Part shown: piece after piece, positions 1-6,223 of the stretch | Layout of the letters: each line of letters starts with the position of its first letter | Position numbering within the stretch: position 1 is the stretch's first letter | Source of the DNA: JANYCG01 sp031386665 | GTDB taxonomy: Bacteria > Pseudomonadota > Gammaproteobacteria > Burkholderiales > Burkholderiaceae_C | NCBI GenBank assembly: GCA_031386665.1 | Contig: JANNCN010000108.1 | Span: 1-17,759, forward strand | DNA length: 17,759 nt | Direction: 5' to 3' | Program-made: the position numbers and the translations under genes | The notes under the pieces: generated by a model | What the model saw: only the letters and a program-made list of their open reading frames with translations | Databases searched by the model: none | Told to the model about the DNA's origin: nothing

Positions 1-99
1 GGTTTTGGCTTTGACACTTGGAAGAGTATGCCCACTATCGGCCCGAGGTCAATCGTTACAAATCTCGCGGTTGCCCAATGCGACAATCCCGCACAATGA
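1..99 (+). CDS. Possible 3' end of an unidentified gene (partial)
   Basis: Frame 1 is open from the window edge to a TGA at 97-99, giving 32 residues that begin GFGFDTWKSMPTIGP. I do not recognise the product. The main reason to take it as coding is that its TGA overlaps an ATG at 96-98 (ATGA), the usual arrangement of translationally coupled genes; the next gene can start there. An open frame of this length at a window edge can also arise by chance, and frame 2 is open here as well, so this is a weak call that the upstream sequence would settle. Confidence 0.3.
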   Translation, partial: GFGFDTWKSMPTIGPRSIVTNLAVAQCDNPAQ

Positions 100-794
100 T
101 GCGTCTCAGACTTGCTTTGGCCGTTTTCGGCTCACTGTTACTGCATGCGCTCTTGTTGGGGCTGCTGCCGTTGATAGGGGGGAATTGGCTGGCGGATTCG
201 CAACTTCCAATCCCATCACCAACCTCTCGGTTGCAGGTGCGAATGTTGCCGCAAGCCAGCGCCGCCATTGCACCCGAAACGCCATCTAGCCCCATCACAG
301 ACACGCAACTGCTTGCAAAACCGGAACTGAATGCGCCCAATGTAGCAATTGACGCTGCTCGCGCGAAGCCCGCCCTATCAGCCCGGGCCGTCACGCCACA
401 AAGCCAATCAACCACCGCGCAAGCACCAATTGGCAATGCATCGCATTCAGACGCGGCCCGTGCCGTGGGTGACGCCCACGCGAGCGGGGCGGACACGCCT
501 AGGCCTACCTCCCCGCTGAATCTAGCCATTCCAGTCATGCCAACACCGCCCCGCACTGCCTTGCAAAACCTGATTGAAAAACAGGCAACTCGGCTCGACC
601 CAATGGCCAAAACTTTCGAATGGGTTGCCAAAAACACGCCTCCCGTGACCACCGAGATCACCACCACCCGCGACTCGGCTGGCAACCCTGCCACCAAAGT
701 AAGAACGCCTTGGAGCACCTATTGCGTGGGCAGCAACATGGCCCAAGGTGCCACGCTTTATGAATTGAAGTCCTACTCGGGCAATTGCCCTTGA
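96..794 (+). CDS. Hypothetical membrane-anchored protein with TonB-like N-terminus
   Basis: This encodes about 232 residues from the ATG at 96; ATG 78 (238 residues) and TTG 18 are alternatives in the same frame. I chose 96 because it overlaps the upstream stop codon as ATGA; none of the candidates has a convincing Shine-Dalgarno sequence. The N-terminus has basic residues and one hydrophobic segment containing SLLLHALLL, the S-x-x-x-H pattern typical of TonB-family inner-membrane anchors. A long Ala/Pro/Thr-rich, low-complexity middle follows, consistent with a periplasm-spanning linker. The C-terminus (TPWSTYCVGSNMAQG, ending SGNCP) has two cysteines that could form a disulfide, and it does not resemble the usual TonB C-terminal domain. 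The topology, with the C-terminus in the periplasm, is inferred. The gene lies 104 bp upstream of kynU on the same strand, but no functional link to tryptophan catabolism is visible. Function unknown. Confidence 0.7.
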   Translation: MMRLRLALAVFGSLLLHALLLGLLPLIGGNWLADSQLPIPSPTSRLQVRMLPQASAAIAPETPSSPITDTQLLAKPELNAPNVAIDAARAKPALSARAVTPQSQSTTAQAPIGNASHSDAARAVGDAHASGADTPRPTSPLNLAIPVMPTPPRTALQNLIEKQATRLDPMAKTFEWVAKNTPPVTTEITTTRDSAGNPATKVRTPWSTYCVGSNMAQGATLYELKSYSGNCP

Positions 795-869
795 TGGGTG
801 AGGCAGCAGATCAAGAAATTTGTCCCCCGTTGGAAATTACCGACACCATAATTTTTCAGCCGGTGCAAA

Positions 870-887
870 CTTCGCCGCATTGCGAAG
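870..887. promoter_or_regulatory. Short inverted repeat just upstream of kynU
   Basis: CTTCGC at 870-875 and GCGAAG at 882-887 form a 6-bp perfect inverted repeat with a 6-nt spacer, ending 11 bp before the kynU ATG. The right arm contains GAAG, the only weak Shine-Dalgarno-like sequence for kynU, so a hairpin here could mask the ribosome binding site, or the site could bind a regulator. The kyn genes of some bacteria are controlled by an Lrp-type protein (KynR). Arms this short also occur by chance. No well-spaced -35/-10 pair was found in 795-898. Confidence 0.25.
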
Positions 888-898
888 ACTCTACTTTT

Positions 899-2206
899 AT
901 GAACACATTATCTGATTGCCAACAACTTGACGCCCAAGACCCGCTGCGCCACCTGCGCGAGCAATTCAGTTTGCCGCCAGGGGTGATTTACCTAGACGGC
1001 AATTCACTGGGGGTGTTGCCCAAAACAGCGGCTGCGCGGGTGTCGCAAGTGGTGACCCAAGAGTGGGGCGTTGATTTGATTCGTTCCTGGAACAAGGCAG
1101 GTTGGTTTGAGCAGCCGCAACGCTTGGGCGACAAAATCGCGCGCCTCGTGGGGGCGGGGCCTGGCGAGCTGGTTGCGACCGACAGCACGTCGGTCAACCT
1201 GTACAAAGTATTGAGCGCTGCATTGTCCATCTGCCAACATGACGCGCCACAGCGCCGCGTGATTGTGAGCGAGCGCAGCAACTTTCCGACCGATTTGTAC
1301 ATTGCCCAAAGTCTGTGCGCACAGCGCGGCTACCGCTTGCATTTGGTCGAGCCCGACGAGATTGCCGCTGCGTTGAATGCCGATTTGGCAGTTTTGATGC
1401 TGACGCACGTCAACTACCGCACCGGTGCCATGCACGACATGGCCGCCATCACCCGGGCGGCGCATGCGGCCGGGGCGCTGACGGTGTGGGACTTGGCCCA
1501 CAGCGCGGGCGCCGTGCCGGTTGACCTGTCCGCAGCGCAGGCCGACTTTGCGGTGGGTTGCGGCTATAAGTACCTGAACGGCGGCCCTGGCGCGCCTGCG
1601 TTTGTTTGGGTCAACCCCAAACACACCCAGCGCCGCGACATCGACGTGCAGCAGCCTTTGAGCGGTTGGTGGGGCCACGCGCAGCCCTTTGCCTTCACCG
1701 CAGACTACGCCCCAGCCCAAGGCATTGCCCGCTATTTGTGCGGCACCCAACCCATTTTGAACATGGCCGCACTTGAGTGTGGCCTGGACACCCTGCTTGC
1801 CGCCGAGCCCCTGGGCGGCATGGCGGCACTGCGCAAAAAATCGTTGGCACTGACTGACTTGTTCATTGAACTGGTGGCGCAGCGCTGCGCAGGGCACGGC
1901 TTGGGCGTTGCCACCCCCACGGTGCACGCGCAACGCGGCTCGCAGGTGTCGCTGACACGAGAGGCAGGCAGTGGGCCACTGGGCTCTGGCGCATTCGCCA
2001 TGGTGCAGGCGCTGATTGCACGCGGAGTGATTGGCGATTTTCGGGCGGGCGATGGCGCGTCGCACAAAGACATTTTGCGCTTTGGGTTCACGCCGTTGTA
2101 CGTGGGTTTTGAAGACGTTTGGCAAGCTGTTGAGCAGCTTAAACAGGTGCTAGACACCCAGGAATGGATGCGCCCCGAGTTCAACCAAAAACATGCGGTG
2201 ACTTGA
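899..2206 (+). CDS. kynU: Kynureninase
   Basis: KynU is a PLP-dependent hydrolase that cleaves L-kynurenine to anthranilate and L-alanine in the cytoplasm, a late step of the anthranilate branch of tryptophan degradation. The 435-residue product has the family hallmarks in order: YLDGNSLG at 31-38; the cofactor-phosphate segment TDSTSVNLYKVL; DLAHSAGAVPVDL with Asp198 and His201; and GYKYLNGGPG with the probable Schiff-base lysine Lys224, 23 residues after that histidine as in characterised kynureninases. The C-terminal RFGFTPLY segment is also typical. The length is slightly above the usual 415-420. I chose ATG 899 because homology begins shortly after it; a TTG at 785 would add 38 residues unlike the family and overlap the preceding gene. 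kynA starts 1 bp after the stop, so the two are surely cotranscribed. No kynB lies beside it. Confidence 0.96.
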   Translation: MNTLSDCQQLDAQDPLRHLREQFSLPPGVIYLDGNSLGVLPKTAAARVSQVVTQEWGVDLIRSWNKAGWFEQPQRLGDKIARLVGAGPGELVATDSTSVNLYKVLSAALSICQHDAPQRRVIVSERSNFPTDLYIAQSLCAQRGYRLHLVEPDEIAAALNADLAVLMLTHVNYRTGAMHDMAAITRAAHAAGALTVWDLAHSAGAVPVDLSAAQADFAVGCGYKYLNGGPGAPAFVWVNPKHTQRRDIDVQQPLSGWWGHAQPFAFTADYAPAQGIARYLCGTQPILNMAALECGLDTLLAAEPLGGMAALRKKSLALTDLFIELVAQRCAGHGLGVATPTVHAQRGSQVSLTREAGSGPLGSGAFAMVQALIARGVIGDFRAGDGASHKDILRFGFTPLYVGFEDVWQAVEQLKQVLDTQEWMRPEFNQKHAVT

Positions 2207-2207
2207 G

Positions 2208-3101
2208 ATGACTGACGAGCCAACTGAGGGCCGCGCGCCCTCGCAAGCCGCACACACCGTACCAGCCTTGCCGGAATCTATCGTCACTGAGGAAAAAGCG
2301 CAACTTGATTTCAGCCACAGCATGAGCTATGGCGACTACCTGCACCTGGATGAACTGCTGGCTGCACAAATGCCCCTGTCGCCCGACCACAACGAGATGC
2401 TGTTCATCGTGCAGCACCAAACCAGCGAGCTGTGGATGAAGCTGATGCTGCACGAGCTGTGTGCCGCCATCCGAAACATCGCGGCAGACGAGCTGGGAAC
2501 CGCCTTCAAGATGCTGGCGCGTGTCAGCAAAATCATGGAGCAACTGGTGCACGCCTGGGACGTTTTGGCCACCATGACGCCGCCTGAGTACAGCGCCATT
2601 CGCCCGTATTTGGCCAATTCAAGCGGGTTTCAAAGCGCCCAATACCGTTGCATTGAATTTGCCTTGGGCAACAAAAATGCCGCCATGCTCAAACCCCACG
2701 CGCATCGGCCTGACCTGCTGGCCCAGGTGCAGGCCGCCTACGCAGCGCCCAGCCTGTATGACGAATCTTTGATGTTGTTGGCGCGCCGGGGTTTGCCCGT
2801 GCCTGGCTCTCACACCCAGCGCGATTGGACACGCCCCTACGCTGCCGACCCGCAGGTGGAACAAGCCTGGCTGCTGGTCTACCGCAACCCCAAAACGCAT
2901 TGGGACTTGTACCAATTGGGTGAAGAACTCACCGACCTGGAAGACGCCTTTCGCCTCTGGCGCTTTCGCCATGTCACCACCGTGGAACGGGTGATTGGCT
3001 TCAAACGCGGCACGGGCGGCACAGGCGGTGTGAGCTACCTGCGCAAAATGCTCGATGTGGTGCTGTTCCCTGAAATCTGGACTCTGCGCACTGAACTTTG
3101 A
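2208..3101 (+). CDS. kynA: Tryptophan 2,3-dioxygenase
   Basis: This haem enzyme inserts O2 into the indole ring of L-tryptophan to give N-formylkynurenine, the first step of the kynurenine pathway. At 297 residues it has normal bacterial length. Family segments are FIVQHQTSELWMKL with active-site His70; EYSAIRPYL with Tyr128 and Arg132 (the substrate-contacting Y/F-x-x-x-R pattern); SSGFQSAQYR; WRFRHVTTVERVIG with His255 as the probable axial haem ligand; and the C-terminal GTGGTGGVSYLRK followed by FPEIWTLR. Residue assignments come from family knowledge matched by eye. The first 35 residues or so are low in conservation, so a later start is possible, but ATG 2208 sits directly after the kynU stop and suits coupled translation. 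The product needs a formamidase before KynU can act, and that gene is not in this window. Confidence 0.96.
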   Translation: MTDEPTEGRAPSQAAHTVPALPESIVTEEKAQLDFSHSMSYGDYLHLDELLAAQMPLSPDHNEMLFIVQHQTSELWMKLMLHELCAAIRNIAADELGTAFKMLARVSKIMEQLVHAWDVLATMTPPEYSAIRPYLANSSGFQSAQYRCIEFALGNKNAAMLKPHAHRPDLLAQVQAAYAAPSLYDESLMLLARRGLPVPGSHTQRDWTRPYAADPQVEQAWLLVYRNPKTHWDLYQLGEELTDLEDAFRLWRFRHVTTVERVIGFKRGTGGTGGVSYLRKMLDVVLFPEIWTLRTEL

Positions 3102-3126
3102 TGCGCTCGGCGTTGCCCCGCACCGA

Positions 3127-3151
3127 ATTGCATTGCATTGCATTGCATTGC
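3127..3151. repeat. Five-copy ATTGC tandem repeat
   Basis: Five perfect head-to-tail copies of ATTGC, 26-50 bp after the kynA stop codon, in non-coding DNA. Pentanucleotide repeats can change copy number by replication slippage. No gene start depends on this tract directly, so any effect would be on the kynA 3' untranslated region. Confidence 0.85.
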
Positions 3152-3220
3152 TTTACCTTGCCCTGCCATGCCTTGGGATTGGCAGAGTCACCCAACTTAC
3201 AACTTGTACATTGACTTACA

Positions 3221-3270
3221 TTGCTATTATTTATATAGCAAACTATTGATATTATTCGGGAGCTAGAGGC
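3221..3270 (+). repeat. Dispersed intergenic repeat, copy A
   Basis: A 50-bp segment that recurs at 15060-15109 in the same orientation with 48 of 50 bases identical (differences at 3232 T/A and 3259 G/A). It opens with a hairpin, TTGCTAT (3221-3227) against ATAGCAA (3235-3241) around a 7-nt loop; one of the two differences lies in the loop, so the stem is intact in both copies. It ends in GAGCTAGAGGC. The layout (AT-rich GCTAT...ATAGC hairpin, then a GCTAGAGGC tail) resembles short repeats I recall as common in Comamonadaceae intergenic regions; that family assignment is from memory. Weaker similarity between the copies continues downstream (ATAATTT, GGCA followed by a TTTTC tract) to the shared palindrome at 3328-3343. 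Confidence 0.85.
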
Positions 3271-3327
3271 CTAAAAAATCAATAATTTCGGTTTTTGGCA
3301 GCTTTTCCAGGGTCTACGCTGGTCTTG

Positions 3328-3346
3328 ATATCACCGGTGATATGAT
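3328..3346 (+). promoter_or_regulatory. 16-bp palindrome with overlapping extended -10 promoter
   Basis: ATATCACCGGTGATAT at 3328-3343 is a perfect palindrome. Its right arm runs into TGATATGAT (3338-3346), which fits an extended -10 element (TGnTATAAT-like, with TATGAT at 3341-3346) for the PIN gene starting at 3400; no good -35 lies 16-18 bp upstream, as is common for extended -10 promoters. A transcript would start near 3353. A dyad over the -10 is a typical operator position for toxin-antitoxin autoregulation, but the same 16 bp recurs at 15157-15172 where no gene starts, so it may instead belong to the dispersed repeat. Promoter and operator roles are inference. Confidence 0.45.
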
Positions 3347-3399
3347 CTTTTCGAATTCTGTCCCCATTCGGATATATCGGTTTTGTTAAGGCCCTTGCC

Positions 3400-3861
3400 A
3401 TGAAATTTGTCCTGGACGCATCCACCCTGCTGGCCGCCAGTGCGGGCGATGCACACGCCCACGCCTTGGTGCGCGCCTTGCGATTGGGCAGCTTTGAAGC
3501 CGCCGCCAGCCTGCCTTGGCTGTTGCAAACCGAATTCAGTGTGCTGGCCGCCACCCCAAAAGGGTCTGCAGGCCAAGGCATTGCGCCGACCCGCGCGTTT
3601 GCCAAAAACCTGGCGGCCATCTGCCGCCCCGTTGTCTTGAGCCCGCTTTGGCGACCGCAATGCCGTGACCCGGTTGACGACCTGTTGCTGGCCACCGCGC
3701 ATGCCGCCCAATCCCCTTACATCGTGAGCCATCGCGATGCCAGCCGAATGAAAGCGGCGGCGGCCCGTCTTGGGGTTCATGTGATCACCCCTGAGCAAGC
3801 GCTGGCTGCGCTGGACGGCAGCCTGCAAATGAACGGCCCTGCCGTCGCCGAACTCGGCTGA
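3400..3861 (+). CDS. PIN-domain protein, probable toxin of a type II toxin-antitoxin pair
   Basis: A 153-residue protein made up almost wholly of one PIN domain (Mg-dependent ribonuclease fold). Visible acidic positions are Asp6 in FVLDAST, Glu45 in LLQTEF, and Asp90, Asp93 and Asp94 in RDPVDD. The C-terminal part reads YIVSHRD, then RLGVHVITPEQAL, matching the 'ivThn...lGi.vltP.eaL' pattern of the COG1569-type group often named 'putative toxin component, PIN family'. The expected target is RNA, but the actual target cannot be told from sequence. AAGG at 3388-3391 gives a Shine-Dalgarno sequence 8 bp before the ATG. An antitoxin-like gene follows 123 bp downstream, so the order is toxin first, the reverse of classical vapBC. 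The last 15 residues or so look unconserved. PIN fold: confident; toxin role: probable. Confidence 0.85.
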   Translation: MKFVLDASTLLAASAGDAHAHALVRALRLGSFEAAASLPWLLQTEFSVLAATPKGSAGQGIAPTRAFAKNLAAICRPVVLSPLWRPQCRDPVDDLLLATAHAAQSPYIVSHRDASRMKAAAARLGVHVITPEQALAALDGSLQMNGPAVAELG

Positions 3862-3892
3862 CAGCACCCGACCCCACTTTCTGTACCACCTT

Positions 3893-3908
3893 CCCATCCC
3901 ACCCTCCC
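3893..3908 (-). other. Canonical G-quadruplex motif between toxin and antitoxin genes
   Basis: The plus strand reads CCCATCCCACCCTCCC, so the minus strand reads GGGAGGGTGGGATGGG: four G3 runs with loops of 1, 1 and 2 bases, which fits the standard three-tetrad pattern and is of the short-loop type generally found to be stable. It sits in a 36-nt run (3884-3919) with no G on the plus strand, in the 123-bp gap between the PIN gene and the RHH gene. The G-rich strand is the template strand for these genes; the mRNA would carry the C-rich sequence. A role in slowing polymerase or in setting toxin/antitoxin ratios is speculative. Confidence 0.7.
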
Positions 3909-3984
3909 ATTCCACCTTTGCAACTCACCGTCGCCAACCCCCCAGTTGCGTTGCACTCCATCCCTTTCATTCAGGAAACACACC

Positions 3985-4200
3985 ATGGCCAATTACGCAC
4001 TTCGCATTCCGGATTCATTGATGGCCTACGCTCGCATGGTGGCCGAAGAAGAACAAGTTTCAATCAATCAGTTCTTCGCAAGCGCCATTGCCGAAAAAGT
4101 CTCGGCCCTTAAAACCGAGGCCTGGTTTGCTGAAAACGGCAAACTAGAAGCCGTTGACCTGTACATGGCCAAAGTGTCGCCAATCCCGGTTCAGGGCTAA
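3985..4200 (+). CDS. Ribbon-helix-helix protein, probable antitoxin
   Basis: A 71-residue protein. Residues 3-45 or so (YALRIPDSLMAYARM, then EEEQVSINQFFASAIAEKV) fit a ribbon-helix-helix DNA-binding domain: a short strand, helix A, the 'vSiNqf' turn and helix B, as in CopG/Arc/HicB-type antitoxins. The remaining 25 residues (AWFAENGKLEAVDLYMAKV) would be the toxin-binding tail. Start: ATG 3985 has AGGA at 3973-3976 eight bases upstream; the in-frame ATG at 3946 would add 13 residues (RCTPSLSFRKHT) that do not fit the fold. It probably neutralises the PIN protein and represses the locus, possibly through the palindrome at 3328-3343. Having its own strong ribosome binding site fits the need for excess antitoxin. 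No recognisable promoter lies in the C-rich gap, so cotranscription with the toxin is likely. Confidence 0.82.
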   Translation: MANYALRIPDSLMAYARMVAEEEQVSINQFFASAIAEKVSALKTEAWFAENGKLEAVDLYMAKVSPIPVQG

Positions 4201-4374
4201 GCCTGCGTTTCAAGACGGCATCACGCCGCTGGCATCTTTACCGAGGCTTTACCAACCCTTCGGCCTTCCGACAAACACATGCCGTTTTGCAGGCTATCGT
4301 TGATCAACACCATTTGCCAACCCTCACCTTCTCAACCGCTTTGGCCTGGCCCCACTTCTGATTGACCCGTCCCC

Positions 4375-6204
4375 ATGAAAATCTGCACCGCGACATTTTG
4401 GAAGCCCAAGCCATTGCAAGCCCTCACATCACGCCGCCAGGCTGGGCTTTCGGGGCTGGGCATTTTGTCTTTGGTCATCGCGGTGGCAGCCGCGGGAGGT
4501 GCGGGTTGGTGGTGGGGGCAAAGGACATCATCGACACCTGCCAATGCAGCTGAGCGCGCGGCAAGCGGTCGGACTGGTGCGCCGTCTGACTCGCCTTCCG
4601 GTGCCGCGTCTGGGGCAGTGTCTGCGGCATCGTCGGCCCAGGGCGGCACCGCTGGTACGCCCAGTGCGGCGGCGTCTGGGGCGGCTGGCAGACGTTTTGG
4701 AGGTGTCAACCGGGTGCAACCCGTCACCGTTGCGGCGGCTCGCAAGCAAGATGTCAAGGTCGTGCTGTCCGCCATTGGCAATATCAGCGCCCTGAACACC
4801 GCCACCGTTCGCGCTCGGGTGGACGGCGAACTCAAGGCGATTCGCTTCAAAGAGGGCCAATTGGTCAAAGCCGGTGCCCTGCTTGCCGAAATCGACCCGC
4901 GTGCTTTTGAAATCGCATTGGCCCAGGTGCAGGGTCAAATGGCCAAAGACCAGGCGCTTTTGAAAAATGCGCAAGTTGACTTGCTGCGCTACAAAGATCT
5001 GCTGGCCAAGGACTCGATTGCCAAGCAACTGGTCGACACACAAGACGCCTTGGTGGGTCAGCTGACCGCCACGGTTCAAACCGATCAGGCCCTGGTCGAC
5101 AGCGCCAAGCTGCAGTTGTCCTACACCAAGGTCACCGCGCCCATCACCGGCCGGCTGGGGCTAAAGCAAGCTGACTTGGGCAACATGGTGCGCAGCAGTG
5201 ACGCATTGGGGCTGGTCACCATCACCCAGACCCAACCCATCAGCGTCGTTTTCGCTGTGCCAGAGGCCAATTTGCCACTGATCGCCCGAAAGCTCAAGGG
5301 CACTGAACCGCTCACCGTCGAGGCCTGGGACCGCGAGCAACGCAACCTGCTGGCCAGTGGCAAAGTCAGCACCACCGATAACGCGATTGATGCGGTGACA
5401 GGCACCATCAAGGTGAAGGCCGAGTTTGCCAACGCAGACAGTGCGCTGTTCCCCAACCAGTTTGTCAACATCAAACTGCAAGTCAACACGCTGGCGGACG
5501 CGCTGTCCATTCCTTCCACGGCCGTACAGCGTGCCGCACAGGGCACCTTTGTTTATGTGGTCAAAGCCGACAGCAGTGTGTCGATCCGTCGCATTCGCTT
5601 GGGCACGACCGAGGGCGACTGGGTCAGCGTGCAGGGCGACCTGGAAGCGGGTGACAAGGTGGTGACTGACGGCGCTGACCGCCTGCGCGACGGTGCCAAG
5701 GTGGAGGTCATTACACCCGCCGTGCGGCCAGGCGGCGGAGGCGGCTTTGGCGCAGCAGGTGGGGCAGGCCGCCCTGGCGGGGGCGCTAAGGTCGAAGGCG
5801 GGCAAAGCCCTGGCGGATCGCCCACAGCTGCGGCACCCGCCCGCGCCGCAGATGCGCCAGCCCTTGGCGTAAGTGCAGCCAAATCAGCCCGCCCCTCTGG
5901 TAATTCATCGGGTAACTCATCGGCCAATCCACCTACCAATCCGTCCGCTGATACCCCGGGTCAGGCGGCCCTGGCAGCCCCAGCTGCTCCGTCAACCAAT
6001 GCCAAACCCGCAGCAACATCGGGCGCACCTGCATCCTCCGCCTGGATCGACAACCTGCCGCCAGAAGCCCAAGAGAGGGCGCGCGCAATGATGAGCCGCC
6101 TACCGCCTGAAGAGGCGGCCCGTGTCAACAAAATGACGGGCGATGAACGCAGGGCCTTCTTCCAACAACTGCGTGAGCGCCGCCAACAGCAGCAAAGCCA
6201 ATAG
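4375..6204 (+). CDS. mdtA: RND efflux periplasmic adaptor, MdtA/MuxA type, with long C-terminal extension
   Basis: The membrane-fusion subunit that joins the inner-membrane RND permeases to the outer-membrane channel. There is one N-terminal membrane anchor (residues 25-48, ending WWWG) and no lipobox. An Ala/Ser/Gly-rich linker runs to about residue 108. The adaptor core follows: first lipoyl half (VRARVDGELKAIRF, KEGQLVKAGALLAEIDPRAF), alpha-hairpin, second lipoyl half (TKVTAPITGRLGLKQ), beta-barrel (VEAWDR, VTGTIKVKAEF, ALFPNQFVN) and membrane-proximal domain ending DGAKVEVITP near 448. These segments match E. coli MdtA closely. That protein is about 415 residues; this one has 609, because some 160 residues are added after the core: Gly/Ala/Pro/Asn-rich, then a charged, probably helical end (PPEAQERARAMMSRLPPEEA). 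The 174-bp gap upstream shows no clear promoter or Shine-Dalgarno sequence. mdtB starts 19 bp downstream. Confidence 0.95.
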   Translation: MKICTATFWKPKPLQALTSRRQAGLSGLGILSLVIAVAAAGGAGWWWGQRTSSTPANAAERAASGRTGAPSDSPSGAASGAVSAASSAQGGTAGTPSAAASGAAGRRFGGVNRVQPVTVAAARKQDVKVVLSAIGNISALNTATVRARVDGELKAIRFKEGQLVKAGALLAEIDPRAFEIALAQVQGQMAKDQALLKNAQVDLLRYKDLLAKDSIAKQLVDTQDALVGQLTATVQTDQALVDSAKLQLSYTKVTAPITGRLGLKQADLGNMVRSSDALGLVTITQTQPISVVFAVPEANLPLIARKLKGTEPLTVEAWDREQRNLLASGKVSTTDNAIDAVTGTIKVKAEFANADSALFPNQFVNIKLQVNTLADALSIPSTAVQRAAQGTFVYVVKADSSVSIRRIRLGTTEGDWVSVQGDLEAGDKVVTDGADRLRDGAKVEVITPAVRPGGGGGFGAAGGAGRPGGGAKVEGGQSPGGSPTAAAPARAADAPALGVSAAKSARPSGNSSGNSSANPPTNPSADTPGQAALAAPAAPSTNAKPAATSGAPASSAWIDNLPPEAQERARAMMSRLPPEEAARVNKMTGDERRAFFQQLRERRQQQQSQ

Positions 6205-6223
6205 TCGAGCCTGCGGCCTTGCC

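Noticed and set aside
464..480. CGTGGG/CCCACG hairpin inside the TonB-like gene
   Set aside because: Short intragenic stem in a GC-rich low-complexity coding region; probably chance.
785..898. TTG-initiated 38-residue extension of kynU
   Set aside because: It overlaps the previous gene, has no similarity to kynureninases, and ATG 899 fits the family start.
1004..2125. 373-codon open frame on the minus strand opposite kynU
   Set aside because: kynU carries all family motifs on the plus strand; the antisense translation has no recognisable domain and looks like a by-product of GC-rich codon use.
3331..3915. Minus-strand open frame of 194 codons opposite the PIN gene and across the intergenic region
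   Set aside because: The translation is low-complexity (Gly/Trp/Arg-rich where it crosses the G-rich tract) and it conflicts with a clear PIN domain on the other strand.
4201..4374. Promoter or terminator before the efflux operon
   Set aside because: I found only short GGC/GCC stems and no -35/-10 pair with proper spacing, so no site is called in this 174-bp gap.
5728..5790. GG-rich run in mdtA as a possible G-quadruplex
   Set aside because: Mostly GG pairs from glycine codons, not four runs of three; explained by the Gly-rich protein tract.
6143..6223. ATG inside mdtA as the start of mdtB
   Set aside because: The 27 extra residues do not resemble MdtB, and family homology begins at 6224-6230.
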